A stretch of DNA of 64,000 nucleotides from Margaritifera margaritifera (lineage: Eukaryota > Mollusca > Bivalvia > Unionida > Margaritiferidae), in NCBI GenBank assembly GCA_029931535.1, contig JAQPZY010001405.1:682001-746000 (forward strand), given 5' to 3'. Both the position numbers and the translations under genes were made by a program. Below are positions 11,571-20,790 of this stretch, piece by piece. The stretch's first letter is position 1. Each line of letters opens with the position of its first letter. A model generated the notes under the pieces. It saw only the letters and a program-made list of their open reading frames with translations. It searched no databases and was not told the DNA's origin.

Positions 11571-12137
11571 TTAAACAGGAACATATTTACAAGGTTGACA
11601 ATGTTGGGGTGGTAAACTAAACCTCCACCTTTCTACATCGACATCATTCTGATTGACATTACGCTTGTGAGCTAAAGACAAGAGATAACCATAATGTTCA
11701 CAAAACCATTGTTGTACTTTAGCATCATTTCTAGCATAGTCACTATTAAACCAAGTCAGTAAATGTTCTAAGGAATATCCAAGACTGCGGTGATGAAGAA
11801 AATGTACACAATATTGTCCACACACCATGGAATCCGATCCTTGTAATCGAACATTATTGAATCAAGTCGAGACGGCATTTCTTCTCATAAAGTCAATGAT
11901 GTCGTCTTCCAAAGGAGGTAATCCATAAGAATCAAAATATTCCACACAGTGAGCGTTGGGAAAGCATACGGCAACCCAATGGGTTCCTGGTAGATGACTG
12001 TCATCGGTATTGATGACATAGGCATGAACATCTTTCGGTTTATGATGAGGTAGTTCATCTTTAGCACATACCACAGGATTCCAAGAAGAAGTGTAGGAAC
12101 TACGAGTCAATAGGTAATAAAGTTCTCTAGTATCCAT
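11571..12137 (-). pseudogene. PRO: Adenovirus-type cysteine protease, broken by an in-frame TGA
   Basis: This is the maturation protease of adenovirus-like and Polinton capsids (peptidase family C5). The ATG at 12137 follows eight A residues. The first 91 codons hold the G-T-H-W histidine motif (H53) and the acidic residue of V-E-Y-F-D-S-Y-G (D69). The frame then meets TGA at 11862-11864. It stays open in the same frame to 11571 and still encodes the glutamine (codon 99, L-Q-G-S-D) and cysteine (codon 106, V-C-G-Q-Y-C) expected of the catalytic site. About 188 codons in total is near the family length. A single nonsense change therefore separates histidine from cysteine, and the copy should be inactive unless the stop is read through. 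Confidence 0.9.
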
Positions 12138-12167
12138 TTTTTTTTCTTTCTTCTTCTTTTTTTGTTT

Positions 12168-12737
12168 TCAGTGGAAAAAATAGATCACCAATTCACACCT
12201 GACTTTATGCTTGAATTGATCTGTCTTGTAATTCCAGGAATATTCACGTCGGATAGGCTCTGCACTCTGTTCAATGAGTCCTTCGATTCGTTTGATCTCC
12301 AGAAGAGTAAGTGGAGGAGAAGAATAATTCTGCAAGACTTTATACCACTGTTTCAACACGTGTTCATCTGAGATTTGTGACCAGGCCGTTTCCAAATATT
12401 CGTCCAATTGTTCTTCGTCTGTCATCATCATACATTTGTCGTGTTGTATCTGACTGGGATGATCGTTTTGACATCCATAACAATTTTCTTTAATCAGACT
12501 GTTAATTATTGGACTCAATTCCTGAGCATAACAGCACACTAACTGTTTTTCTTTTTCTGGCCATCGAGAAGCCATAAATCCAGTAAACTTTGGAACTGAA
12601 TTGTTTTCTTCTTCTTGTTCTATTCGAGGTACTGAACGAATGACTTCGTCATCATCATCATACTTTGTGGTAGTTTGTGACTGTTGAATCACTTCACAAA
12701 ATTCCTCATCTATCTCCATAGGTTCTTCGTGCTGCAT
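12168..12737 (-). CDS. Cys/His-motif hypothetical protein, 189 aa
   Basis: An intact ORF between protease and major capsid. Its ATG follows eight A residues and one G, like its neighbours. The N-terminal third is acidic and low in complexity (a D-D-D-D-E patch near residue 28). The middle has C-Y-G-C-x-x-D-H-P-S-Q and then H-x-K-C (residues about 86-101), a plausible zinc-binding cluster. The rest is helical. I think similar D-H-P-S-Q Cys/His proteins occur in other invertebrate Polintons, but cannot name a family. The capsid-gene context suggests a late protein. Confidence 0.65.
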   Translation of the reverse strand: MQHEEPMEIDEEFCEVIQQSQTTTKYDDDDEVIRSVPRIEQEEENNSVPKFTGFMASRWPEKEKQLVCCYAQELSPIINSLIKENCYGCQNDHPSQIQHDKCMMMTDEEQLDEYLETAWSQISDEHVLKQWYKVLQNYSSPPLTLLEIKRIEGLIEQSAEPIRREYSWNYKTDQFKHKVRCELVIYFFH

Positions 12738-12754
12738 CTTTTTTTTCTTTTCTT

Positions 12755-14131
12755 CTAATAGTCTTGAATCACTTCTCTCAAACTGTTGATCTCTAGAGTA
12801 TTATCAAATTCTGCAAACAAGACGACGTTCACTGTCTCAGGTAGAGGATCTTTAAACTGAAGTTCCACACGAAGGGGGCCTGATTTTATAGGGTGGAAAT
12901 GTCCTTCATCGCTGCCTTGGTCCGGAGTGAAATCAAATCCCCACAAGCCATACCCTCCTGCATAATCGTCGTACGAAATGCCGTGGCTGGTGTTGGTGCC
13001 TAACTGTCCTGTGGCTTCATACAGGGTCAAGTAAGATCGTAAGTAATTTTTTGCGTTGACGCCAAAGTCAGGTTCAAAAGGTCTGGTACACAAGGTCTTG
13101 CCATCTCGACTGACTTCTATCTTAGAGAAGTTAAAGTGCTGAAACTGGAACGGATTCTGAGTGATGGTTCCGTTGAAGGCTGAATTTCTGACCATACCAA
13201 GCAGCAAACGTTTGGGGAGCTGTCCTTGGAAGATGTGATCTTCGACTATGGATCGGAGTCCAGTGGCCACAGTAAAGGTTTTCACTTCCACGCATCGCAC
13301 AGGATACTTAGCAGTGGTTCCGCTCAAGGCTTGACTGATGTCATTGGCTACTTTTGGTAAGACTTCTACACGTCGCACGTAAAGTTTGGCTTCTTGGATG
13401 ACAGTTTTCCAGTCGTTAGCATTAGCCATCAAATGGAAAGCGGCACTACTGCGATTTAGTCTCAGACGTACATCTACTCCGTTCAACAAATACTTGTCTT
13501 GCAACCACATGTCCAAATGCAAACGATCCATCAATTCTAAACTGTGCCCTGCGATTTTCTTTCGACGGTCGTTAAATCCCACATTGTGCGGTTCTGCTGG
13601 AATTATATTTCCAGTTGCAGTATTATCAGCATTCCTCTCAACCCTCGCCGGTACTGACACCTCTGTGTCGTTGAAAGTATTCTCTCCTGCGGTGTCAGGT
13701 TTCCAGACCACTGAAGCATCCAGATGAGTGTTCTTGGCTTCTTTTCCATACGTCAAGAGATTTTCCAAGTAAGCACGGTAAGGGTAAGTATCCAAACTGC
13801 TGCTGACCAGTTTGTTATTCAAGTACAAATCTATTCCACTGAACAAGGAATGCATGAAATTATTGACGGGTGCCACTCTGGAATTGCCATCAGGAAGGCT
13901 GCTGTCCGCCGTATTGATCACTTTGAGTTTCAGGAACAAGTAACTGTCATTCAGATCGATGTAATCTTCGGTTTGTCCTTTGATTTCAAATTCAATAGGA
14001 GCTGAATCCGTCAAAGACGATACAGGATGAAATTACACCCATTGGGATTCTTGCATCGTCATCATGGTAGGAGGCATAGAAAACATGTCCAGTTCTGACT
14101 TGTTACATTCGCAAGAATCTCGGTGCATCAT
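12755..14131 (-). pseudogene. MCP: Polinton major capsid protein (double jelly roll), in-frame TAA near the N terminus
   Basis: The frame from ATG 14131 to 12755 (about 458 codons) matches the metazoan Polinton major capsid family, often annotated as F54H12.2-like. It begins with a C-E-C-N-K-S-E-L-D-type motif and then a Q-W-V block. Later come D-Y-I-D-L-N-D-S-Y-L-F-L and N-N-F-M-H-S-L-F-S-G-I-D-L-Y-L-N. The ATG follows six A residues, 11 nt after the stop of the upstream virion-type gene. Codon 33 is TAA (14033-14035), inside the conserved N-terminal block, and the frame is open and well conserved on both sides. The product would form hexon-like trimers of an icosahedral capsid. The copy is interrupted but otherwise complete. 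Confidence 0.9.
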
Positions 14132-14142
14132 TTTTTTCACAG

Positions 14143-14586
14143 TTAATAATCAAACACGTCTAATTCTCTGACGGTTCTTCTTCTTTTCCTATTCTTTTTG
14201 GAACTGGTGTGTGGTCTTTTATGAACTTTGAAAGGATTTCGATGTCGTCGTCATCTCTTTCTGCCTTGTCCTTGCTGTGAAGTAATGCCAGAGCCTGAAG
14301 CGTGAAGCGTATTTATAGGATTTTCTCGGAGACCTAAAAGATCTTTACCAGTGGTCATCAACACATTTTTGCCTGCTCTCATAAAGGCTTCTTTTGGATT
14401 TTGTTTGTCGATGAGGACATTTTGCAAAAATTCTTTTCCTTGTGTCAAAGCAGCATCTTTTAAGGCATGAAATCCTCGAGTCACCATCGGTTTCAAAATA
14501 GGAGCTACCGTCTGAAATGCTGATTTTAACATATCTCCTAAACCATGTCCTCGTTGTCGAGCCACTCCTCGGTACACTGGATACAT
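14143..14586 (-). pseudogene. Small basic virion-type protein, in-frame TGA
   Basis: ATG 14586 follows seven A residues. The first 111 codons start with a Y-R-G-V-A-R-Q-R-G-H-G-L-G-D motif. An amphipathic helical region follows and then a G-x-G-x-x-S-x-Q-G-Q-G-R-K-R end. A TGA (14251-14253) follows, but the same frame continues 35 more strongly basic codons to a TAA at 14143, with a run of K/R and a D-Y end just before the major capsid start. Length, charge and position between penton and major capsid recall adenovirus-like internal virion proteins; this is inference. The TGA probably replaces an arginine codon, but a natural stop there cannot be excluded. Confidence 0.65.
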
Positions 14587-14610
14587 TTTTTTTGGGGAGG
14601 TTACAATTCG

Positions 14611-15636
14611 TTAGAGAACTTGTTTTTTTCGAAAATGTAGTTTCAACGTGACTTTTCCATGGTCAATGAATGGTACACTTTGTCCCAAATCTCCTTTTAT
14701 ACTAATGTTGACACTGTCAAAATACGATTTACTGACTGGAAGATAATGAGGGTGTACAAATTCACGGTGAACGTGAAACGTGTTTCCACCTTCTTCGTAC
14801 GCACCAGCAGCAGTATCCACTTTGAAAGGAATGACTCTCAGTAAGGGAGCAGATGTGTGTCCCACCACGTTGTACTCTACCACATCGGAGTACACAAACA
14901 TTAAATTCAGTCCCATGTTCAATTCCAAAGGGTGTTTAAAAGCATTTGCGGATTCTATGTTAGTTGAGATTTTTAGATTGGTAAACAATTTATTTCCACC
15001 CAAAATGGCATACAATCCAGAAGAAAATTCGATGGTCATGAATCTTCTCTCCTCGTAGGGTATGTTTCTTTCTTTAGCAGTTTTGTCGTCAATGAATTCA
15101 CCAGTAGCTTTATCCATCATAGCAAATTCTATGTGGAAACGGCATGCCACCTCATTTAAACCGATTTCTACAAGTTTGTTGTTACGACTTTAGGCTTTGC
15201 TAAATTGCTTGGCAATGGTGGACTCAATGGTGTCCCACAAATGTCGGCTACTCAAATAATACCCCATAGGAATTCTCAGGGTATACTGCCCAAAGACCCT
15301 TATGTCAGAATCTTTTTCTTTTTTTGGATCTGAAAACTTTTTGAATGCTCCCTTCATGTCTGGATTTTTTTTGTCTCCTTCCCAGATTTTAGGATCGTTT
15401 TTTTCTAATTCATCTTGTATATTTTTGTTCAAGATTTCCACGATGATAGTGTTTTGACCTTTGTTGATGTTCATGATTTGCGTAGGATGAATGATTTCTA
15501 CCAATCCTACTTCCCAATGAGCATCGTTATCCAATTGAATGGATTGAGGCAATTTGGTGGTGAAACATAAGGTGTTGTTGGGAAACACACCCATGGAACT
15601 GTCACTAGGTAACGTTAAATAAAATTGGTCATTCAT
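14611..15636 (-). pseudogene. Penton/minor capsid protein, in-frame TAA in the middle
   Basis: A frame of about 341 codons matches the Polinton minor capsid (penton-type, single jelly roll) protein. The N-terminal half begins F-Y-L-T-L-P-S with F-P-N-N-T, W-E-V-G-L-V-E-I and a C-terminal helix. The second half has N-M-G-L-N-L-M-F-V-Y-S-D-V-V, P-L-L-R-V-I-P and a final G-K-V-T-L-K-L-H-F. A TAA at 15190-15192 splits the frame after codon 148; the downstream frame is open at once and in phase. The start overlaps the stop of the preceding gene by ATGA. The product would occupy capsid five-fold vertices. Confidence 0.88.
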
Positions 15637-16069
15637 AGTTCCAAAGTGGTTCTGGTCTCCGAGGAGTCACTCAAGTGGACAGAAGAATGATGTTCAAAAG
15701 GTTCCAAAAGAGGACTGGTATTTTGGTGGTGGTGACTGGAAGAAGAAGGTGGACTGGCGTTGCTCGTACTCCCCTGGTGGTGACTGTTGTCTGTTGTCGT
15801 CGTAAATTTCAAAGAGGGATTGGGTAAAAGATAACTGATGCAACTGCTAAGTAAAATAGTCCACAATTGTTTGTCTCCTTGTTGCAAACTCAAATTAGCA
15901 ATGGCTGCGGCGATGACACAATACACTACAAAGATTTGCAGAAAAAGACGATTTGATTTTTAGGCACACGTTTTCCGCACCACACCCAAAGCGGTTGTTT
16001 TTGTAATTCTTGAAGAGAAGAACTTTGTGAAGGAGTCGTTGAAGTCGTGGTTGCTGTGTTGAATGGCAT
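15633..16069 (-). pseudogene. Small membrane-associated capsid-cluster protein, frameshifted
   Basis: The 3' part (15633 to about 15960) encodes a hydrophobic segment (F-V-V-Y-C-V-I-A-A-A-I-A-N), then G-D-K-Q-L-W-T-I-L-L-S-S-C and L-L-P-N-P-S-L-K, then a Ser/His/Thr-rich tail ending on the penton ATG (ATGA overlap). That frame has no ATG and a stop just upstream. A different frame from ATG 16069, 26 nt below a TATA box, gives a Thr/Ser-rich start that reads toward it, so a frameshift near 15965-16000 is likely. I recall similar short proteins beside the penton gene in other Polintons. Function unknown; probably a membrane or minor virion role. Confidence 0.6.
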
Positions 16070-16078
16070 GTTGTTGAG

Positions 16079-17177
16079 TTACTTCTTTTTCTTTTTATAG
16101 TCGACGACTTGAGAAGCAGCAATCCAAGAATCAAAACTAGGAGGATATCCTTTCCAACGTACTTTGACTTCTTCTACTCGTCGTTTGCCTACTTTACGTG
16201 TTCTTTGTTCGAGAATGCTTTCGATGTCGTACAAGGCGTCTTCTTTTTTGGTCACTCGTTGTAACTCAGGCAAGTAAAATGTTCCTTTGCATGTCTTCCA
16301 ATTTATAGACGGGAGGATCACGTCCACGGACGGGGATAGTGACACGAAACAATTCGGTAGTCCAGTTGGATAAATAACCTTTATCAAAAGTACGTTTGGT
16401 TTTTCCGATGCGAACCCAATCTCCCGTCTTTAACTCCAACAAGGGTGTCTTCTTCTTTTTTTTCTGGGGTGAACCAAACAATTTATCAAACACGGTCACT
16501 TCGTTTTCAGGGCTGACCTCTTCAGGGGCACATCCAATGCTACGATGGTACGATTGATTGTACGCTTTGACCAAACGGGGTAACACGTCGATGTACTTGA
16601 GAGTATGTTGATGTGTAAAATATTTCCACATGCGTTCTTTCAAAGTTCTTTGAAAACGTTCCACGATACTGGCTTTGGTTTCAGGATTTTCGGTAGTAAA
16701 AAAATGAATCTGTCTTTGTTTCAATTCTTTTTGAAAAGCTTGATTTAGAAATTCGGTGCCTTTGTCAGTTTGCCATCGTAAAGGTTGGCGTCCACTTTGT
16801 TTCAAGACCAATTTGAAGGCCCGTACCAATTCGGTACTGCTTTTAGAGGTCAAAGGCACGACCCAAGCAAATTTGGAAAACACGTCGATGACACAAAACA
16901 AATATTTGTGACCACGATTGTAAGTGGCTAAATGAGAGATGTCGGCTAAATCGGCTTGCCATTGATGATCGATGCCTTCCACTTGAGTTGTACTTCTAGA
17001 AAATTTACGTCGAATGGGTTTGTGTAACGTGTACGTCGATTGTTCTTGTAACCATCGTCGTACTTCGGGTAAACATACACTTTTCAATTTACTTTTGGCA
17101 GCTCGATAAAATTTTTGAACTCCTCTGTAACCAGCATGGCCAGGATTGTAATAAAGGCTAGCTAACAGTTTCTCCAT
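16079..17177 (-). pseudogene. INT: Polinton retroviral-type integrase with C-terminal chromodomain, frameshifted
   Basis: An rve-family integrase that inserts the element with 6-bp duplications. ATG 17177 begins M-E-K-L-L with Y-Y-N-P-G-H-A-G-Y-R-G-V, the usual N terminus. Catalytic residues are visible: D in W-Q-A-D-L (about 73), D in Q-T-D-K-G-T-E-F (about 136) and E in I-V-E-R-F-Q-R-T-L-K (about 171), giving DD35E spacing. Near 16285 (codon about 298) the frame shifts. The downstream frame gives the linker and a chromodomain with W-K-G-Y-P and S-W-I-A, ending in a lysine run at 16079. The upstream frame ends at a TGA at 16266. The catalytic core is intact, but the chromodomain is out of frame. 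Confidence 0.92.
16095..16102 (-). promoter_or_regulatory. TATA box upstream of the small membrane protein
   Basis: Minus strand ACTATAAAAAG, about 26 nt upstream of ATG 16069 and inside the 3' end of the integrase chromodomain. Confidence 0.5.
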
Positions 17178-17185
17178 GATTTCCC

Positions 17186-17809
17186 TCAAGAATAAGTCAA
17201 CCAAGTACCAATGCCCTTTTCTTCGTGAGGTATCTTTTTGGATTGTTTACGTGTCCGACGTGCCACTGGTGTAAAGGTGGATGTGGATTGAACAGGGGTT
17301 ATCGCTTCTGTTTTGACTTCTGTCTTCACTTCTTTCTTTTTCTTTTCTGAGGGTAATGGGGTAGACAACATCTTTTTCATCCAACTGGGTGTGGCTAACT
17401 TTTTTTTCTTTTTAAGAGAAGGTGGAGTTGGTAATTTTCTTCTTCTTCTTCTTCTTTTACGGTCATCTCTGTACCGGTGTCTGTTTTTAGTGGTGGTGAC
17501 TTTAGGTTCACTTTTCATCAGGGTCTTAAAATCTCTCAGAGTAGGTGGAGCTGTTTCGTCGACTGCTTTTTGGCGAAAGAGTTGTAGACGTTGTAAAAGT
17601 TGACCGTACCGTTGCGATTTTTCTGTTTCTGACACATTGTTTCGTTCCATCAGGGATTGTAATTCTTGTTGTAACTGGGACATCTCGTTGAGATTAGGAT
17701 TGGGTGGTAAATGAGGTATCCATTGTTCGTTCCAACGATGAAATTCCATCCATCGTTTGTAAGGTACTAAAGTCAGTTTTCGTCCTTCCATTTCATCCAA
17801 AGGTACCAA
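17186..17809 (-). CDS. Conserved Polinton helical/basic protein upstream of integrase, about 207 aa
   Basis: The frame ends 9 nt before the integrase ATG. It opens with L-V-P-L-D-E and has no ATG before residue 7 (17791), so the start is uncertain or damaged. The N-terminal half is helical with repeated Gln/Leu heptads and the pattern S-E-T-E-K-S-Q-R-Y-G-Q-L-L-Q-R-L. That resembles a short protein often found beside integrase in Polintons; I do not have a reliable name for it. The C-terminal half is very basic (R-K-R-R-R-R-R-R and several K5 runs) with proline-rich linkers, suggesting nucleic-acid binding. The operon-like position supports a late or packaging role. Confidence 0.6.
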   Translation of the reverse strand: MVPLDEMEGRKLTLVPYKRWMEFHRWNEQWIPHLPPNPNLNEMSQLQQELQSLMERNNVSETEKSQRYGQLLQRLQLFRQKAVDETAPPTLRDFKTLMKSEPKVTTTKNRHRYRDDRKRRRRRRKLPTPPSLKKKKKLATPSWMKKMLSTPLPSEKKKKEVKTEVKTEAITPVQSTSTFTPVARRTRKQSKKIPHEEKGIGTWLTYS

Positions 17810-17863
17810 AAAGGTGTGGTCTTTTCAGAGAAGGGTGGTCCTTTTTATCTTCTTTTTTTTGGG

Positions 17864-18289
17864 TTATCGCATGACACCTCCTAAAAGCGGTCCAGCAATC
17901 GTTCCTAACAAAGGAGCTGCTATTTTTAACAACGGTCCTATCAACATAGGTAGAAATCTTCCTTGTTGCACCAACATTTTTTTCTTTTGTTGAAGAGGTA
18001 TTTTCTTTTTCACCATTTGACGAAGAACATTCCGATGTTTCCCTAATTTTTGTTTCTGTATCTTGGACAAAGGTACCGTTCCTTTCAAAACGTTCAAACA
18101 ACATTCACACACGGTATCAATGATTTCTTTAGGGGCTGTTTGAATGAGTTGTTTTCGCATGGGAGGATTGGATTTGGTCAAGACAGACAAGACGTCCCAA
18201 TGTTTGGCCAGACAAGGTGGAAGTCGTCCTTTTTTGGTGGTTTTACTTTTCTTCTTTTTTTGGTGGTGGTGCATACGTTTAAGAGTCAT
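17864..18289 (-). CDS. Conserved Polinton small protein with hydrophobic C terminus, 141 aa
   Basis: An intact ORF whose ATG follows seven A residues and a G; a TATA box lies about 55 nt upstream. The N-terminal third is basic. The central helical block has C-E-C-C-L-N-V-L-K-G-x-V-P-L, followed by K-K-K-M-L-V-Q-Q-G-R-F-L. The last 30 residues are hydrophobic and glycine-rich (L-L-K-I-A-A-P-L-L-G-T). This layout recurs in Polintons of many invertebrates and suggests a small virion protein that may bind membrane or DNA, as adenovirus pVI/pX-class proteins do; that analogy is inference. Confidence 0.7.
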   Translation of the reverse strand: MTLKRMHHHQKKKKSKTTKKGRLPPCLAKHWDVLSVLTKSNPPMRKQLIQTAPKEIIDTVCECCLNVLKGTVPLSKIQKQKLGKHRNVLRQMVKKKIPLQQKKKMLVQQGRFLPMLIGPLLKIAAPLLGTIAGPLLGGVMR

Positions 18290-18343
18290 CTTTTTTTAGT
18301 AGGGTAGAAAACAAGTCTGAAGTCTCTGGCAGGGTACCCTTCT

Positions 18344-18351
18344 ATTTTATA
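18344..18351 (-). promoter_or_regulatory. TATA box upstream of the small hydrophobic-tail protein
   Basis: Minus strand CCAGTATAAAATAG, about 55 nt upstream of ATG 18289. It overlaps the last codons of the lysine-rich gene. Confidence 0.5.
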
Positions 18352-19249
18352 CTGGAACACGTCTCCACTGATTGTCTGCACGACGTACCATCTTCATGAC
18401 AGGCCTCACTCGACGTTGAGGTGTTTTCAAAGGACTAAATCGTCTCAATTCTTCTTTGGATAAATCCACTAAACTTTGTAAGATGCCAGTTCTTTCTTGG
18501 ACTTTGGTTTTAGGGGACGGTACTTTGTTGGCGGCCGCTGCCATGGCCAAATCAGCTGAAGTCGAAGGTCCCGACGGGGTCACTTTCGAAATGGGTTTCC
18601 ATTTTTGCATCAAATTAGGAAACACGGATCTTAAGTCTGGTTTGACAGGCATCATCGTAAAGGGTAGTGAAGAAGAAGACAAAGATGATGAAGTGGACGC
18701 AAAAGGAGACCTCGTCATCATTGGGGACTGTTGTGATGGTGATGGCAATGGTGGTGGTGTTTTGCGGGTGTACGTTTGCGTCCTGGCCGCAGTACCTCTC
18801 TTATGGCAGGTGCTAGTGGTAGGTGTTGTTTTCTTCTTCTTGGCACGACTTTTCTTTTTCTGGTGGTGGGTGACTTTCTTCTTCTTTTTCTTGGTGGTGG
18901 TTTTCTTCTTTGGACTTTTCTTCTTTTTAGGAGTTTTGGATTTTTTGGCTTGGGCATTAGGATCCCATTTCAAAAGGGAACGAATCATGACCCATCCTAA
19001 AGAACCACTTCCACCAGGGGTTAAAATGATTTGTTTTTTAGTCCGTGAATCGATTCTAGGATCGGCTAGTTGTGACAATGCCCCTTTATGTTTTTGCAGT
19101 AATTGACGTGCCGTCAAAGTAAACCATCGTAACACTTCTTTAAGACTCGCTTCTAACAAATGAGAACGGACTTGTGCATTTTTTTCACGACTGATACCAT
19201 ACAAGGCACGAATCAATTTAGCCGAAGGATGAGGTTGAAAGGAAGTCAT
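18347..19249 (-). CDS. Lysine-rich hypothetical protein, about 300 aa
   Basis: The likely start is ATG 19249, about 40 nt below a TATA box; the frame is open further upstream but that part overlaps the ATPase end and looks non-coding. Residues 1-100 form a compact helical domain (L-I-R-A-L-Y-G-I-S, V-L-R-W-F-T-L-T-A). A long Lys/Thr/Pro segment (about 105-160) with many K runs follows, then a Ser/Pro/Thr linker, a second short helical block and a basic end (V-R-R-A-D-N-Q-W-R-R-V). It could be a DNA-condensing core protein. No homologue is recognised. Confidence 0.6.
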   Translation of the reverse strand: MTSFQPHPSAKLIRALYGISREKNAQVRSHLLEASLKEVLRWFTLTARQLLQKHKGALSQLADPRIDSRTKKQIILTPGGSGSLGWVMIRSLLKWDPNAQAKKSKTPKKKKSPKKKTTTKKKKKKVTHHQKKKSRAKKKKTTPTTSTCHKRGTAARTQTYTRKTPPPLPSPSQQSPMMTRSPFASTSSSLSSSSLPFTMMPVKPDLRSVFPNLMQKWKPISKVTPSGPSTSADLAMAAAANKVPSPKTKVQERTGILQSLVDLSKEELRRFSPLKTPQRRVRPVMKMVRRADNQWRRVPV

Positions 19250-19287
19250 CTCGAAAGAGTGTGAGACAGAAATGACGTAGTAGGTTG

Positions 19288-19295
19288 TTTTTATA
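19288..19295 (-). promoter_or_regulatory. TATA box upstream of the lysine-rich gene
   Basis: Minus strand AACTATAAAAAC, about 40 nt upstream of ATG 19249. It lies just beyond the ATPase stop. Confidence 0.5.
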
Positions 19296-19307
19296 GTTTT
19301 TTTTCTT

Positions 19308-20045
19308 TCAAAAATTGGCTGAAGGGGACGTGTAAATGACAGGACCACCTTCTTGACCCCAAGGGTGAAACAATTGAGCACAAAATCTCAAATAGTCAGG
19401 AGTGGTGGGTTTTAAGTCAAATAGTAAATAATCGTGAGGGGTTTGAGTGGCATCGTCGTACGCATAATTGAGCCAAGGAGCCCCTAACTGTTTGGCTAAC
19501 ACTTGTACTTGAGATTTGTCTCTGGGGCTTTTAAACAAGACCACGTAATGAGCGTTCAGACTAATGGTTCAATGGGCTTTACTTTGTTGAAATAAATTTT
19601 GAGTAATGTAGACAATACTAGCATTACGATAGTGTCCTTTTCGTGTAAACCAAAGTTTAATTTCTTCTTCGTCTTCTCCTAACATGTCATCAAAAATAAC
19701 CAAATGGGTTTGACTCACGTCAGACACGATTCCATCGTCTTCGTGAGGAATACCATCTACAAATGAAATGGTTTCTCCTTGACTTTCTTTCAATAACGTG
19801 TAAGACAGTTGCCACTCTTTGTAACACCACACGATACGTTGAGGTGGATGATCGAACAAATCAGCTTTGTGTTCGATCAAACGTTTGACAAATTCGGTTT
19901 TGCCTGAACCACTCGGTCCAGCAATCAACATGTTAAATGGATGGCGCAGATACAAAGCGTTCCAACTTTGACGATCTAACTTTTCGTCAATCACTTTAAC
20001 CACAGAAGAGGAGATAGACGAGGCAGAGGAAGAAGATGTAGCCAT
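19308..20045 (-). pseudogene. FtsK/HerA-type genome-packaging ATPase, in-frame TGA
   Basis: The start ATG 20045 lies about 47 nt below a TATA box. Walker A G-P-S-G-S-G-K-T is at residues 42-49. Walker B H-L-V-I-F-D-D-M-L is near residue 114, followed by the sensor-like Y-I-T-Q-N-L-F. The frame ends at TGA 19569-19571 (codon 159) after K-A-H. It continues in phase for 86 codons with T-I-S-L-N-A-H-Y, L-F-K-S-P-R-D-K and a C-terminal Y-L-L-F-D-L-K-P block, all typical of Polinton packaging ATPases. The position suggests an arginine codon was lost (CGA to TGA is the simplest route). The nucleotide-binding core would be made, but the conserved C-terminal third would not. Confidence 0.9.
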
Positions 20046-20091
20046 GATTGAGGTAAAAAGATTTTTGAGAAGAAGACAAAAGACCCAAGAC

Positions 20092-20099
20092 ATTTTATA
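20092..20099 (-). promoter_or_regulatory. TATA box upstream of the ATPase
   Basis: Minus strand CGTATAAAATG, about 47 nt upstream of ATG 20045. It supports that start over the in-frame ATG further upstream. Confidence 0.5.
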
Positions 20100-20153
20100 C
20101 GTTTCATACACGTTTATTTTTTTATTTTTTTAAAAAACATATTTTACAAGTCA

Positions 20154-20564
20154 TTAAAGCCAACGAGTGATAAAATAGCAAAGACAAATCATCAGGTACA
20201 CAATTAAGGCTCCTACTGAAACAATCAAACTGTCATATAAACAAGTCAATGTACAACAATAGTTTCGTGTCCTAGAAAAAATGGAAGGTCTAGGCACTGC
20301 TTGGGGTGGTGGTATTCTTCTGCTCGTCTTTGTTTTTGAATCCTCTGACGGCAGCGGTGGCAAGGAAGGGTTGTGTTCCTCAAGAGGTATTTGGACAACA
20401 GCAGTGGTGTCAGGTTCTTCTTTTTCTTCTTCTTTCAGGGTTTCCCATTGAGGTTCCCATTTTTTCACTTTTAAACCCTTATGGACATGTTGCCAAATCT
20501 TTGGCAAACTGAGCCACTTCTTGTAGCCAAGATTGGAAACCAAGGTTTCTCCAGGGTCGTACAT
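20154..20564 (-). CDS. Tail-anchored hypothetical protein, about 136 aa
   Basis: Taken from ATG 20564, about 70 nt below a TATA-like TATAAAA (20632-20638). The middle is acidic and proline-rich, followed by a basic patch. The last 25 residues form one hydrophobic segment (S-L-I-V-S-V-G-A-L-I-V-Y-L-M-I) ending R-W-L, like a C-terminal membrane anchor. The first part overlaps the 3' end of the neighbouring ORF in another frame, so the two may be one gene broken by a frameshift near 20480-20560. With the two BIR genes close by, a membrane-anchored apoptosis regulator is possible, but there is no diagnostic motif. Confidence 0.45.
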   Translation of the reverse strand: MYDPGETLVSNLGYKKWLSLPKIWQHVHKGLKVKKWEPQWETLKEEEKEEPDTTAVVQIPLEEHNPSLPPLPSEDSKTKTSRRIPPPQAVPRPSIFSRTRNYCCTLTCLYDSLIVSVGALIVYLMICLCYFITRWL

Positions 20565-20790
20565 CTTTCCAATTGAAAAGTTGTTGGTGTAACTCACTAG
20601 CAATACACACTTCTTGAAATGTTTTATAGACAGATAAAGTGTGACGAATATCTTCTTCACATGGAGGTTCCTCACTGATTTTCATGACCACTCTCAACGC
20701 TTTAAGTACAATTTGTCTTTCGTGTACTGATAAAATCAAGTTTTTATAGTCTTCTTCTTCTACTAAGTCCAAAGAAGAACAAAGGGTCAT
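20479..20790 (-). CDS. Helical hypothetical protein, about 103 aa
   Basis: From ATG 20790 the frame encodes an all-helical-looking polypeptide (V-L-K-A-L-R-V-V-M-K-I, Y-K-T-F-Q-E-V-C) ending at 20479 inside the tail-anchored ORF. No family is recognised. It could be the 5' part of the same gene, separated by a frameshift. Confidence 0.4.
   Translation of the reverse strand: MTLCSSLDLVEEEDYKNLILSVHERQIVLKALRVVMKISEEPPCEEDIRHTLSVYKTFQEVCIASELHQQLFNWKDVRPWRNLGFQSWLQEVAQFAKDLATCP

Noticed and set aside
18456..19106. 216-codon plus-strand ORF
   Set aside because: It is the antisense shadow of the lysine-rich gene (runs of F and L opposite K codons).
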